A stretch of 64,000 bases of DNA, taken from NCBI GenBank assembly GCA_964542475.1, contig CAZIUL010000017.1:1-64000 (forward strand), in the 5' to 3' direction. A program made the translations under genes and the position numbers. Every line of letters starts with the position of its first letter. Position 1 is the first letter of the stretch. The notes beneath the pieces are model-generated. The model was not told the origin of the DNA. It saw nothing but the letters and a program-made list of their open reading frames with translations, and ran no database searches. Positions 53,116-61,632 of the stretch are shown here, one piece after another. Origin of the DNA: CAZIUL01 sp964542475. Its GTDB lineage: Bacteria; Planctomycetota; B15-G4; CAYZWU01.

Positions 53116-54465
53116 TCAATCGCGGGCTATGCAGTAAAGGTGCTTGTGCCCGCGCAGGTATAGCTCCTGGTCAACTATCGCGGGCGATGCGCTGAACGAA
53201 TCATCTAACAGGTTCGTGGCAAGGAGCTCGTACTTGAGCCCATGCCTGATGGTCAGCACGACCCCGTTCCTCCCCGCGAGGTACACGCGCCCGTCCGCGC
53301 CCACCGGTGAGGCGTACACTCCCTTCACCTCTTCGAGTTTCCGTTGTGCATAGTTCGCTTTGCCGGTCTTAGCGTCGAAGCACGAAAGGATGCCGTTGTT
53401 GGACTGCAAAAAGTACATGGTGTCCTCGTAGAGCAGCGGAGAAGGAACGTACGGCGTACCCTCTCCGTGCCGCCACTCGACAGCATCGGAGCCTGTGATG
53501 TCACCCGATGCCTTATCCAGGCGGATGGCAAGGAGCGCGCTGCCGCGGAACCCGCTCATTACAAAGACCACGCCATCCTGGGACACGGGACAGGGGACCG
53601 CGTTCCGGGTCATGCCCCCGCATTCCCAGATCAACTTTCCGGTTGCCAGGTCGTAGCTGCGGATACGGGTGGATCCGTTCGTGATGACCTGCGGCTTTTT
53701 TTTGTGCATCACCACTAGAGGGGTGGCCCAGGTGGTGTCTTCGTCCCTGTCCTTCTTCCAGAGCTCCTCGCCTGTTTTTTTGTCGAGCGCAATGATGAAC
53801 GACTGGCCTTCGTGATCCCAGTTTATGACAATCGTGTTGTTGTAAAGCGCGGGCGAGCTGCCCTCGCCGAAGCTCATCTTTGTTTTCATCCTGCCGAGCT
53901 TTTTCTCCCACAGGGGTTTGCCATCCATGTCATAGCAGAAGAGCCCGCGGGAACCGAAGAAGGCGTACACCCGCTCACCGTCGGTGACAGGCGAGTTCGA
54001 AGCCCAGCTTCCGTCACGGTGCTTGCCCTCGTGAGGCAGCTCCTTGCACGCGGTGCGCTTCCAGGCGGTTTTGCCGCTCTTGCGGTCGATGGCCATGATG
54101 ACGAACTCATACACCTTCGAAGGCTTTTTTATCCCCATTCTTCTCCCCCATGAGGGAACCTCGTCATCGCCGCTCTCGCCTTCCCCGGGATCCGCAGCCT
54201 GATCCGTTTCGATGGCGGTAAGGATGTACACCTTGTCGCCCCACACAACTGGCGAGGCGTGCCCTTCGCCCGGAATCTCGATCTTCCATCGCACGTTCTT
54301 CTCTTCCGTCCATTCGGTCGGGGGATCACCCTGGGGCGCCACACCGTTCCCCTCGGGGCCGCGCCACTGGGGCCAGTACATGTTTTGATCGGAGCTGTCC
54401 TCGCTTCCATACAGCACTGCGAATGCGAGGCAGAAGGCTGCAAAAGCATACAAAGATCGTCTCAT
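53116..54465 (-). CDS. Exported PQQ-like beta-propeller, first gene of the long operon
   Basis: 449 residues; GAAGGAGA upstream of ATG 54465. Signal peptide (YAFAAFCLAFAVLYGSE). Opening WPQWRGPEGNGVA; blades with SGKTAWKRTAC, TGEELWKKDRD, TGKLIWECGG. The ending SASPAIVDQELYLRGHKHLYCIARD is very like the endings of the 12886 and 18283 propellers, so these belong to one family. Divergent from a related gene at 54862; the 396-base gap between them (54466-54861) must hold both promoters and contains a full mobile element. Confidence 0.9.
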   Translation of the reverse strand: MRRSLYAFAAFCLAFAVLYGSEDSSDQNMYWPQWRGPEGNGVAPQGDPPTEWTEEKNVRWKIEIPGEGHASPVVWGDKVYILTAIETDQAADPGEGESGDDEVPSWGRRMGIKKPSKVYEFVIMAIDRKSGKTAWKRTACKELPHEGKHRDGSWASNSPVTDGERVYAFFGSRGLFCYDMDGKPLWEKKLGRMKTKMSFGEGSSPALYNNTIVINWDHEGQSFIIALDKKTGEELWKKDRDEDTTWATPLVVMHKKKPQVITNGSTRIRSYDLATGKLIWECGGMTRNAVPCPVSQDGVVFVMSGFRGSALLAIRLDKASGDITGSDAVEWRHGEGTPYVPSPLLYEDTMYFLQSNNGILSCFDAKTGKANYAQRKLEEVKGVYASPVGADGRVYLAGRNGVVLTIRHGLKYELLATNLLDDSFSASPAIVDQELYLRGHKHLYCIARD

Positions 54466-54591
54466 TGGATCTCCTTCGAAGTCCGGGTGCTTACTTCGCT
54501 CATGCTAGCTGTTTACATGCAGATCGCTAACAGTATATCCGTGGTCTTCACGATTTCCATACGAAAGGCAAATACCGGTAGTATAGCCTAA

Positions 54592-54763
54592 CCCGCATAT
54601 TTCATACTCATCTGCTGCGTCACCGTAAACTGCGCTGTGGCTGCGTTTCATGCCAGGAGACGATCCTCAACCTGTAGGAACAGGCCTGCGGTCGTCTCCT
54701 GACATGCGCCTTGCCACAACACAGTTTACGGCACCTCGCGACGAAGAGTATGAAATAAGTGGG
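54592..54763 (+). mobile_element. 172-bp palindromic MITE-like element, copy B
   Basis: Same length and orientation as copy A. Flanked by a perfect 4-bp direct repeat CTAA (54588-54591 and 54764-54767). Compared with copy A it has a paired change: CCGTAAACTG/CAGTTTACGG here against CCGTAACCTG/CAGGTTACGG in A, so the stem stays perfect. Confidence 0.92.
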
Positions 54764-54861
54764 CTAAATATTTTATATTGCATTATACGGCGCTGCATAG
54801 GAGACTCGACCTCTACCACAGCCAAACGGTATGAACTGCTTCCGAACATCTTGAAAGGGAC

Positions 54862-56241
54862 ATGAATATGTTGTCAAAAAACTTCAGGATCGGCTTCCTA
54901 TGCCTGTCTGCGGCACTCTTGCTGATGACAACGGTTTCAGCGCAGCAGAACTGGCCGGCGTTCCGCGACCGTCAAGCACAGGGTGTTGCGGACGGCTATC
55001 CCACGGTAGCGGAATGGGACACAGAAACCGGCGAGAACATACTCTGGAGGACACCGATTCCGGGGCTCGCTCATTCCAGCCCCATAATCTGGGGCGACCA
55101 TATCTTCGTGACAACCGCGGTGTCCAGCGCGGGCGAACAAAGCCTCAAGGTCGGGCTTTACGGCGATGTGCAGGCTGCGAAGGATGAGGGTGATTTTTCC
55201 TGGAATGTCTACTGCGTGGACAAAAAAACCGGCAAGATCGTATGGGTCAGAACCGCCTGCACAGGAAAGCCCAAGGTGAAACGCCACAGCAAAGCCTCTC
55301 ATGCCAGCTCCACGCCCTGCACGGACGGCAGGTACGTTGCGGCCTTCTTCGCGTCCGAGGGCCTTTACTGCTATGGTGTTGAGGGCGACCTGATCTGGTC
55401 GAGGGAGATGGGCGTCCTCGATCAGGGGTGGTACACGGCTCCCCAGTACCAGTGGGGAGGCGGAGCTTCTCCGGTAATCCACGAAGGAATGCTCATACTG
55501 CAGTGCGACCACCAGGCGCAGTCGTTCATCGCGGCGTACGATCTGAAAGACGGGAAGGAGATCTGGAAAACCCTGCGTGATGAAGTTCCCACCTGGAGCA
55601 CGCCCACGGTGCACACGGGCGAACACCCACAGATAATTGCCAACGGGTACAAGCACATCGGTGCCTATGACATCCAAACGGGAAAGGAGATCTGGAAGAT
55701 GAAGGGCGGCGGGGATATACCGGTGCCAACGCCTGTGACGGCGTTCGGCCTCGCCTTCATCACCAACGCGCACGGAAGGATGTCTCCAATTTATGCGGTC
55801 AAGACCTCTGCCAAGGGCGACATATCGTTGAACGACACCGAGACCGTCAACGAACACATCCCTTGGAGCATTCGGAGAGGCGGGAACTACATGACAACGC
55901 CTGTCATCTACGGCAAGCATCTTTACTGCTGTTCCGATTCCGGAAACCTTACCTGCTTCGAGGCAAAAACAGGCGAAGCGGTTTACAGCAAGAAGCTCGG
56001 GAGACGCCCCTCGTTCTCGGCATCTCCCATCGTTGCGGACGGCAAGATCTACTGCACCGGAGAAAAAGGCGATATCTATGTGCTGAAAGCCGACCCTGGG
56101 CTCGAGCTCCTCGGGCGGAGCTTCTTCGATGAATCGTGCATGGCCACACCAGCGGCATCAGAAGGAGTGTTGTACTTCCGGACCAGAAAACACCTGGTTG
56201 CGGTAGGCAAGAAACCGCTCGCTGAGGAAGGTGGAAAATAA
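54862..56241 (+). CDS. Exported PQQ-like beta-propeller
   Basis: 459 residues. Signal peptide (FLCLSAALLLMTTVSAQ). Opening NWPAFRDRQAQGVADG; blades with TGKIVWVRTAC, DGKEIWKTLRD, TGKEIWKMKGG, TGEAVYSKKLG. The tail ATPAASEGVLYFRTRKHLVAVG again follows the family pattern. The gene lies between two 172-bp elements in opposite orientation (copies B and C). Confidence 0.9.
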   Translation: MNMLSKNFRIGFLCLSAALLLMTTVSAQQNWPAFRDRQAQGVADGYPTVAEWDTETGENILWRTPIPGLAHSSPIIWGDHIFVTTAVSSAGEQSLKVGLYGDVQAAKDEGDFSWNVYCVDKKTGKIVWVRTACTGKPKVKRHSKASHASSTPCTDGRYVAAFFASEGLYCYGVEGDLIWSREMGVLDQGWYTAPQYQWGGGASPVIHEGMLILQCDHQAQSFIAAYDLKDGKEIWKTLRDEVPTWSTPTVHTGEHPQIIANGYKHIGAYDIQTGKEIWKMKGGGDIPVPTPVTAFGLAFITNAHGRMSPIYAVKTSAKGDISLNDTETVNEHIPWSIRRGGNYMTTPVIYGKHLYCCSDSGNLTCFEAKTGEAVYSKKLGRRPSFSASPIVADGKIYCTGEKGDIYVLKADPGLELLGRSFFDESCMATPAASEGVLYFRTRKHLVAVGKKPLAEEGGK

Positions 56242-56282
56242 CAAAGGCAGACGTGTACACGCCCAAGAGACAGGGCCTTTAA

Positions 56283-56454
56283 CCCGCTTATTTCATACTC
56301 TTCGTCGCGAGGTGCCGTAAACTGTGTTGTGGCAAGGCGCATGTCAGGAGACGACCGCAGGCCTGTTCTTACAGGTTGAGGATCGTCTCCTGGCATGAAA
56401 CGCAGCCACAGTGCAGTTTACGGTGCCGCAGCAGAATAGGATGAAATATGCGGG
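56283..56454 (-). mobile_element. 172-bp palindromic MITE-like element, copy C
   Basis: Full copy in the opposite orientation to A and B. Flanked by TTAA (56279-56282 and 56455-56458). Occupies half of the 352-base gap between the PQQ-like gene and the fucosidase gene; the rest (56459-56593) is probably the fucosidase promoter region and shows no gene. Confidence 0.92.
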
Positions 56455-56593
56455 TTAATCCGCCGCCCTACCCTTGCCACGTCGGATTCACGCAGGACAT
56501 AGACCTGACAACGACAGAGCATGGGAATTCCAGCGGCCGTCAGACAGCGACTCACATGTAAAATTCGGATATTATTATTAACGGAGTATAGCG

Positions 56594-58546
56594 ATGAAAC
56601 TCGGGGATAACCTGTTTCGCACGGAGAGTGCCGTATTCATCTTCGTGCTGCTGGTTGCTTTTTTTCTGTCTTTCGGAAACGCGGCGGTTCCATGCTCTGA
56701 GGGGGATTTCGATCAGGAGCAGGAAAAGGCACACCTGGAAAGATATGAGCCCACCTGGGAATCCCTGACGCAGCACCCGGTTCCTGAATGGTTCATGGAT
56801 TCCAAGTTCGGAATCTACGCCCATTTCGGCCTGTACTGCGTTCCCGCATTCGGCAGCGAGTGGTATCCGCGCAACATGTACAGGGAGAAAAGCAACGTTC
56901 ACAAGCACCACCTCACCACGTACGGCGATCCCGCCGTCTTTGGGTACAAGGATTTCATTCCCCTGTTCAAGGCGGCAAAATTCGACGCGGAGGAGTGGGC
57001 CGAGCTCTACAAGAAGGCCGGTGCCCGGTTCGCCGGTCCAGTCGCCGAGCACCACGACGGCTTTTCCATGTGGGACAGCGATGTCAACCGTTGGAACGCC
57101 GCGGACATGGGGCCGGGGCAGGACATTGCCGGCGACCTGATAGCGGCGTTGAGGAAACGGGGCCTGAAAATCATCACCTCCTTCCACCATGCCTTTAACT
57201 TCCAGGGCTACTTCACGGCCAAGGAAGGGTGGGACACGGCGGATCCGGAGTTTTACGACCTGTACGGTCAATTCAAGAATCCGGAAATGGCCCATGAGCG
57301 GTGGTTGCTAAAGATCAAGGAGGTGATCGACAAGTACCGGCCCGACCAGATCTGGTTCGACTTCGGTTTACGGAATATCCCCGACGAATACAAGCAGCGC
57401 ATGGCAGCGTACTACTACAACAAGGAGCCCGCCTGGAACAAGCCGGTGATAATTACCCGCAAGGGCGAACACCTGCCCGAAGGGGTGGGCGTTCTGGATA
57501 TCGAGCGTGGAAAGATGGAGGGCATGGCCGGGTTTCTGTGGCAAACCGATGACTCCACCGCAGTGAACAGTTGGTGCTGGACGAGCGGACTCGTCGTGAA
57601 GCCCGCTGCGGAGCTGGTGCACGAGCTCATCGACATCGTGAGCAAGAACGGAGTCCTGCTGCTGAACGTTTGCCCCAAGGGTGACGGCTCCATCCCCGGC
57701 GATCAGAAGGCGCTGCTTCTGGAGATGGGACAATGGCTCGAGACAAACGGCGAGGCGATCTACGGCACACGCTGCTGGAATATGCACGGCGAAGGGCCGA
57801 ACCTTCTGGATGAAGGGCGGGGATTCCACAGGGAAGCGGTTCCATTCACGGGCCGGGACATCCGCTACACGCGCTCAAAGGACGGGCACACATTATACGC
57901 AATCGCACTGGGCTGGCCGGAAAAACCGTTTGCCCTCGAGATGACGCGGGTGGAGGCTTCCGGGAAAGAGGCAGGGATCTCTCTTCTTGGCCACGAAATG
58001 CCGCTTCAATTCCACGTGAACACGAAAGACAACCTGGTCATCGAACCACCTGAACTCGCGGAAACAGCACGGCCATGCAGCTATGCATATGCCTTCAAGA
58101 TCATGGGATTCGATCTCTCGGTACATCCGGATGCAATCTTCCACAGTGGCGATGCCATAACGCTGGAGGCTGCCAAAGCAACGCTGGAAGGGGACAAGAT
58201 CGGCCTCGAGACCAAGGGGGAAATGGAATCCAATATCGGCTTTTGGGACAACCCGAAGGAGCGCGTCCACTGGCTTGCCCGGGTGCGCAGGGCCGGGGAG
58301 TACCTTGTACGCGGCGATTTCGCAATAGAGGGCAATGCCGGCAACAAGGTGGCGCTCGAAGCTGCGGGGCAAACCCTGCTTGCGAGCATTACCGAAACCG
58401 GTGGATGGGACAAGGTACAAACCGTGAAGATGGGCAAGATCCGCTTCGACGCTCCCGGTGTGTACCACATTGTGCTCAGGCCTGCGGACGTCGAAAACTG
58501 GAAGGCGGTCAACGTATGGCGGATTCAACTCGCGCGGATTCCTTGA
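56594..58546 (+). CDS. Alpha-L-fucosidase, GH29
   Basis: 650 residues; GGAG site upstream of ATG. N-terminal signal/anchor (FIFVLLVAFFLSFGNAA). GH29 barrel: PEWFMDSKFGIYAHFG, AEHHDGFSMWDS, and the nucleophile Asp in QIWFDFGL. HHDGF is the family's substrate-binding block. A C-terminal beta-sandwich (~480-650) contains a WLARVRRAGEYLVRG module. Releases L-fucose from glycans, probably outside the cytoplasm. Single gene with its own upstream region. Confidence 0.95.
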   Translation: MKLGDNLFRTESAVFIFVLLVAFFLSFGNAAVPCSEGDFDQEQEKAHLERYEPTWESLTQHPVPEWFMDSKFGIYAHFGLYCVPAFGSEWYPRNMYREKSNVHKHHLTTYGDPAVFGYKDFIPLFKAAKFDAEEWAELYKKAGARFAGPVAEHHDGFSMWDSDVNRWNAADMGPGQDIAGDLIAALRKRGLKIITSFHHAFNFQGYFTAKEGWDTADPEFYDLYGQFKNPEMAHERWLLKIKEVIDKYRPDQIWFDFGLRNIPDEYKQRMAAYYYNKEPAWNKPVIITRKGEHLPEGVGVLDIERGKMEGMAGFLWQTDDSTAVNSWCWTSGLVVKPAAELVHELIDIVSKNGVLLLNVCPKGDGSIPGDQKALLLEMGQWLETNGEAIYGTRCWNMHGEGPNLLDEGRGFHREAVPFTGRDIRYTRSKDGHTLYAIALGWPEKPFALEMTRVEASGKEAGISLLGHEMPLQFHVNTKDNLVIEPPELAETARPCSYAYAFKIMGFDLSVHPDAIFHSGDAITLEAAKATLEGDKIGLETKGEMESNIGFWDNPKERVHWLARVRRAGEYLVRGDFAIEGNAGNKVALEAAGQTLLASITETGGWDKVQTVKMGKIRFDAPGVYHIVLRPADVENWKAVNVWRIQLARIP

Positions 58547-58570
58547 AAAGCGGGATCTCCGGGCTGAAAA

Positions 58571-59371
58571 CTATTTCCTCTCGGCTTCGCCCGTCATGGG
58601 CACGAAGCTGACGGGGATGATCTTTTCCCGTTCGTAATCATCTCCTCTCCGCGTGATCCGGACCAGCTCCTGGAAGAACCCCCCCACCGGGATCACGAGC
58701 AGGCCGCCTTCTTTGAGCTGTGCCAGAAGCGGCTCCGGAATATGATCGGGCGCGGCCGTGACCATGATCGCGTCAAAAGGGGCATGTTCGGGCCATCCCC
58801 TGTAGCCGTCCCCGCACCGGAGCGTGATGTTGCCGTATCCCATGGTATTGAGGAGTTTCCCGGATCTCTCGGCGAGGCTCTCCTTGATTTCGATCGAGTA
58901 GAGATCCACTCCCATCTCGGCGAGTACTGCTGCCTGGTATCCTGACCCTGTCCCCACTTCGAGAACCCTCTCACGCCCATCGATCCGCAACAGTTCGGTC
59001 ATGAGCGCCACGATGTAAGGCTGGGAGATGGTCTGCCCCACGCCGATGGGCAGGGGGCGGTCAGCGTAGGCCAGAGCCTTGTATGGTTCGGGCACGAACA
59101 GGTGTCGCGGCACGGTTCGCATTGCGTCGAGAACGAGCGGATCGGAAACTCCGCGCGCTTCGATCTGGCCGGTGACCATTTTTTCCCGTTCTTTGGAGCG
59201 TTCGTTCCAGAAGGAGCCTTTGCGAACGGGGGGGGTATCAATCGGCTTGGACGCCTGCGTCTCGCTTCTTGTACAGGAGAACAACAGGAGCACTACAGTG
59301 ACAAGGAAGATCGATGCAAAGCATGGAGCTCTTTCGAAAGGCCGGATTGTTGGGCTTTTTCGTATCGTCAT
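58571..59371 (-). CDS. pcm: Protein-L-isoaspartate O-methyltransferase with lipoprotein signal
   Basis: 266 residues. The methyltransferase part is typical (RTVPRHLFVP, GQTISQPYIVALMTELL, SAM motif VLEVGTGSGYQAA, final PVGG). Unusually the N-terminus is a lipoprotein signal (IFLVTVVLLLFSC, Cys33). This start is well supported: GGAGGA lies 8 bases upstream of ATG 59371. Export is odd because S-adenosylmethionine is made in the cytoplasm. An internal start near residue 65 would give a normal cytoplasmic enzyme but has no obvious ribosome site. Confidence 0.92.
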   Translation of the reverse strand: MTIRKSPTIRPFERAPCFASIFLVTVVLLLFSCTRSETQASKPIDTPPVRKGSFWNERSKEREKMVTGQIEARGVSDPLVLDAMRTVPRHLFVPEPYKALAYADRPLPIGVGQTISQPYIVALMTELLRIDGRERVLEVGTGSGYQAAVLAEMGVDLYSIEIKESLAERSGKLLNTMGYGNITLRCGDGYRGWPEHAPFDAIMVTAAPDHIPEPLLAQLKEGGLLVIPVGGFFQELVRITRRGDDYEREKIIPVSFVPMTGEAERK

Positions 59372-59392
59372 CGGGCTGTCCTCCGGCGTTCA

Positions 59393-59869
59393 ATGATACA
59401 ACACGGGGGAAGATTTGGGAATACAAGTTTTAATTTGACTTCTCCGGAAACGTCGATCGAGGCGCTCTTCGCAGACGCTCCTGAGCTTGAAAAAAAACCT
59501 GTGGAGCAGATGCATGAGATCACCCTGTACAAACATGTTTCAACACTGTACCGGATCGCCCGCCTTCACAGCCTGCTCGACGAAAAGGACATGGCGTATG
59601 ACCGGCTGAAGGAGGCAGCTGACGCCGGCTTCTGGCACGTGCGCTTCATGATGCAAAAAAACGATGACTTCAAGAACATGCGCAACGAGGAACGGTTCAA
59701 GAAGATGATGCGAAGCGCCTACCTGAAAAGCTGCATCTGGATGCTGGAGCGTCCGGATCGGGCGGAGTTCCAGATGCCCGACAAGGTTATGGCGGCTCTC
59801 GACCTCGAACCGGTCAAAGCGCACGGTTTTCTCCCTGAACAGTGCTTCGTGGAGTTCAAGACCAAGTAG
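59393..59869 (+). CDS. Small TPR-like protein
   Basis: 158 residues from ATG 59393, divergent from pcm with only 21 bases between the starts. A helical repeat YRIARLHSLLDEKDMAYDRL is followed by the typical TPR-protein ending AADAGFWHVRFMMQ ... FKNMRNEERFKKMM (position of the common 'DPDF..LR.DPRF..LL' motif). No signal peptide and no good ribosome site at this start; ATG 59510 is an alternative. Could be the C-terminal part of an older, longer gene. Confidence 0.6.
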   Translation: MIQHGGRFGNTSFNLTSPETSIEALFADAPELEKKPVEQMHEITLYKHVSTLYRIARLHSLLDEKDMAYDRLKEAADAGFWHVRFMMQKNDDFKNMRNEERFKKMMRSAYLKSCIWMLERPDRAEFQMPDKVMAALDLEPVKAHGFLPEQCFVEFKTK

Positions 59870-59900
59870 CAGATTTTTAGTTCGAAATACTGAGTCAGGA

Positions 59901-59987
59901 TTATTTCATATACCCCGGCTGCCGCAACCGCTTCATCTCATTTTCAGGGATTTCCACGCCCTCCCGGTACGCTTCCCGAAACAGCAT
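59901..59987 (-). pseudogene. Remnant resembling a sulfatase C-terminus
   Basis: A 28-codon minus-strand frame encodes EIPENEMKRLRQPGYMK at its end, similar to the endings of the neighbouring sulfatase-fold genes (PETVKELEALGYM). It has no ribosome site and a stop just upstream, so it looks like the leftover tail of a deleted paralogue. The rest of 59870-60146 holds a perfect palindrome and nothing else I can support. Confidence 0.35.
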
Positions 59988-60027
59988 GGAAAAGCCGGGC
60001 TAATTGGTTCCTAAACGTGACCGGCGT

Positions 60028-60047
60028 GGGCGGTTCGCGAACCGCCC
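60028..60047. repeat. Perfect 20-bp palindrome
   Basis: GGGCGGTTCGCGAACCGCCC, identical to its own reverse complement. Short palindromes of this sequence type are scattered in many GC-rich bacterial genomes. Lies between the remnant and the end of the minus-strand gene at 60147. Confidence 0.7.
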
Positions 60048-60146
60048 CTGCTGAGGATCGCCGATAAGGATGAACGCCGCCCAGTAGTAAGGATGCGCGA
60101 AGGGACGCTGAGCTATGGTGCGAACAAACGGCAGCAGACTGCGGCG

Positions 60147-61607
60147 TTACATGTAACCCAATGCCTCAAGCTCCTTTACTGTTTCGGGATCCAGTTCAAC
60201 CTCTTTTCTCTCTCCTGCGCGCGCCGGAGACTGAAGCAGCTGCAGCAGGTGCTTTTTGAAAGCCTCTCTCTCTTTGCTCTTCTCTCCTGCGATGTTACTC
60301 ATCTCAAAAGGATCAGCATCGAGGTCAAAGAACTCATCAGGATGTTTTGAGTGATAGATAAACTTGCTCTTGAGGCTTTGTAGAGAATACAGCTCGCCGT
60401 CTTCCCAGTCCTCCCGCCAGCTCTTGGAGCCTTTTGGCCTTCGTTCCGAAAAAGAATGCTGCGTCTCTTTGAAACCTCCCGGATTGCTCATCAAAAGCGG
60501 AGCAAGGGAAGTTCCTTCCGTGTGGCGTCCTTCAGCGATGGGTTTTCTCATGAGATCGGCCAGCGTGGGGAAGATATCAACGGTGCGGGCAAGCTGCGGA
60601 AAACGCTCCGATTCAAAAGGCGCAGAGGTAAAGTGAAACAACATCGGTATCGACAGCATTTCGTTGTATATAAACTCGCCATGGCCCATGTAATCATGAT
60701 TCCCAAGACCTTCTCCATGATCGGAGCAAATGAGCCAAAGGGCGTTTTTGTTCAACCCTTTCTGATTCATGTAGCCATAAAGGCGCCTGGTCTGATCATC
60801 GACAAAACGGAGCAGCGCATCATAATCATTAATCGCTTTAAAAAACTCCTTCCTGGATCCGTAGGAGGCTAGGGGGATGTTGTGTTGTGTTGTAATAAAC
60901 TTTTCCAAGGCGTCATCCCCGGAGGCTTGCATCTCATTTAGATATGTTTCCGGGATATCCTTCTCAAGGTTCCACTGATGAACGTCATACAAATGTACCC
61001 AGAGAAAAAACTTGTTAACCCCTTCGTTATCATCCAACCACTCGATCACCCTGTCTACATTTCCTTCAGCATTCAAATACCAGACTTTGTCCATGGCATT
61101 TGACACTTTGACGTTGTACTTCGGCGGAAGCTTGTCAAAACCGACTTTTCCCCGCATAAACTTGACCGCTGGAAAGGCAGCGGTTTCGTAGCCTAGCGCG
61201 TTAAAATAATCCTGCATCGTGTACAGGTCTTCATTCAGGGATCCGCTGTTTTCCAGAAGCCCGTGCTGAAAAGGGAAGAGAGAGGTAAACATGGATGCAT
61301 GGGCAGGCGAGGTGTGTGGAACCGCGGTAAAAACGTTCGTGAAAAGAGCACCGGAAGCCGCAAGAGAATCAAAAAAAGGAGTGGTATCCCGCGGATATCC
61401 ATAACTTCCCACGTGATCCGATCGAAGAGTATCAATCGTTATAAAAACTATCTTATCCGGCACAGGAAGATCACGCTTTCGGCTCAAAAGCTCGGTTATT
61501 TCTGTCAAATAAAAGCCTGACACAAGCACAACTGCAATTGCAGCGACCAAAAAACATACAACCGTCCGTTTTTTCATATCGATTACCCACGCTTTCCTTC
61601 TCTTCAT
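60147..61607 (-). CDS. Membrane-anchored sulfatase-fold protein with Thr active site
   Basis: 486 residues from ATG 61607 (ATG 61577 is possible; a TTG at 61622 lies in a TTGAAGT repeat). One N-terminal helix (VVCFLVAAIAVVLVSGFYL) anchors an alkaline-phosphatase-superfamily domain: FITIDTLRSDHVGSYG, nucleophile region HTSPAHASMFTS, metal site ICSDHGEGLGNHDYMGHG. The sulfatase Cys/Ser of C-X-P-S-R is Thr here and the Arg is His, so formylglycine formation is not possible. Thr-type members are phosphotransferases or phospho/sulfo-hydrolases of uncertain substrate. 25 bases downstream of a related gene. Confidence 0.88.
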   Translation of the reverse strand: MKRRKAWVIDMKKRTVVCFLVAAIAVVLVSGFYLTEITELLSRKRDLPVPDKIVFITIDTLRSDHVGSYGYPRDTTPFFDSLAASGALFTNVFTAVPHTSPAHASMFTSLFPFQHGLLENSGSLNEDLYTMQDYFNALGYETAAFPAVKFMRGKVGFDKLPPKYNVKVSNAMDKVWYLNAEGNVDRVIEWLDDNEGVNKFFLWVHLYDVHQWNLEKDIPETYLNEMQASGDDALEKFITTQHNIPLASYGSRKEFFKAINDYDALLRFVDDQTRRLYGYMNQKGLNKNALWLICSDHGEGLGNHDYMGHGEFIYNEMLSIPMLFHFTSAPFESERFPQLARTVDIFPTLADLMRKPIAEGRHTEGTSLAPLLMSNPGGFKETQHSFSERRPKGSKSWREDWEDGELYSLQSLKSKFIYHSKHPDEFFDLDADPFEMSNIAGEKSKEREAFKKHLLQLLQSPARAGERKEVELDPETVKELEALGYM

Positions 61608-61632
61608 CTCTTCAAACTTCAAACTTCAAACT

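Noticed and set aside
54588..56458. PQQ-like gene flanked by inverted 172-bp elements as a composite transposon
   Set aside because: The outer flanks differ (CTAA on the left, TTAA on the right) and each element has its own complete target duplication, so the two inserted independently.
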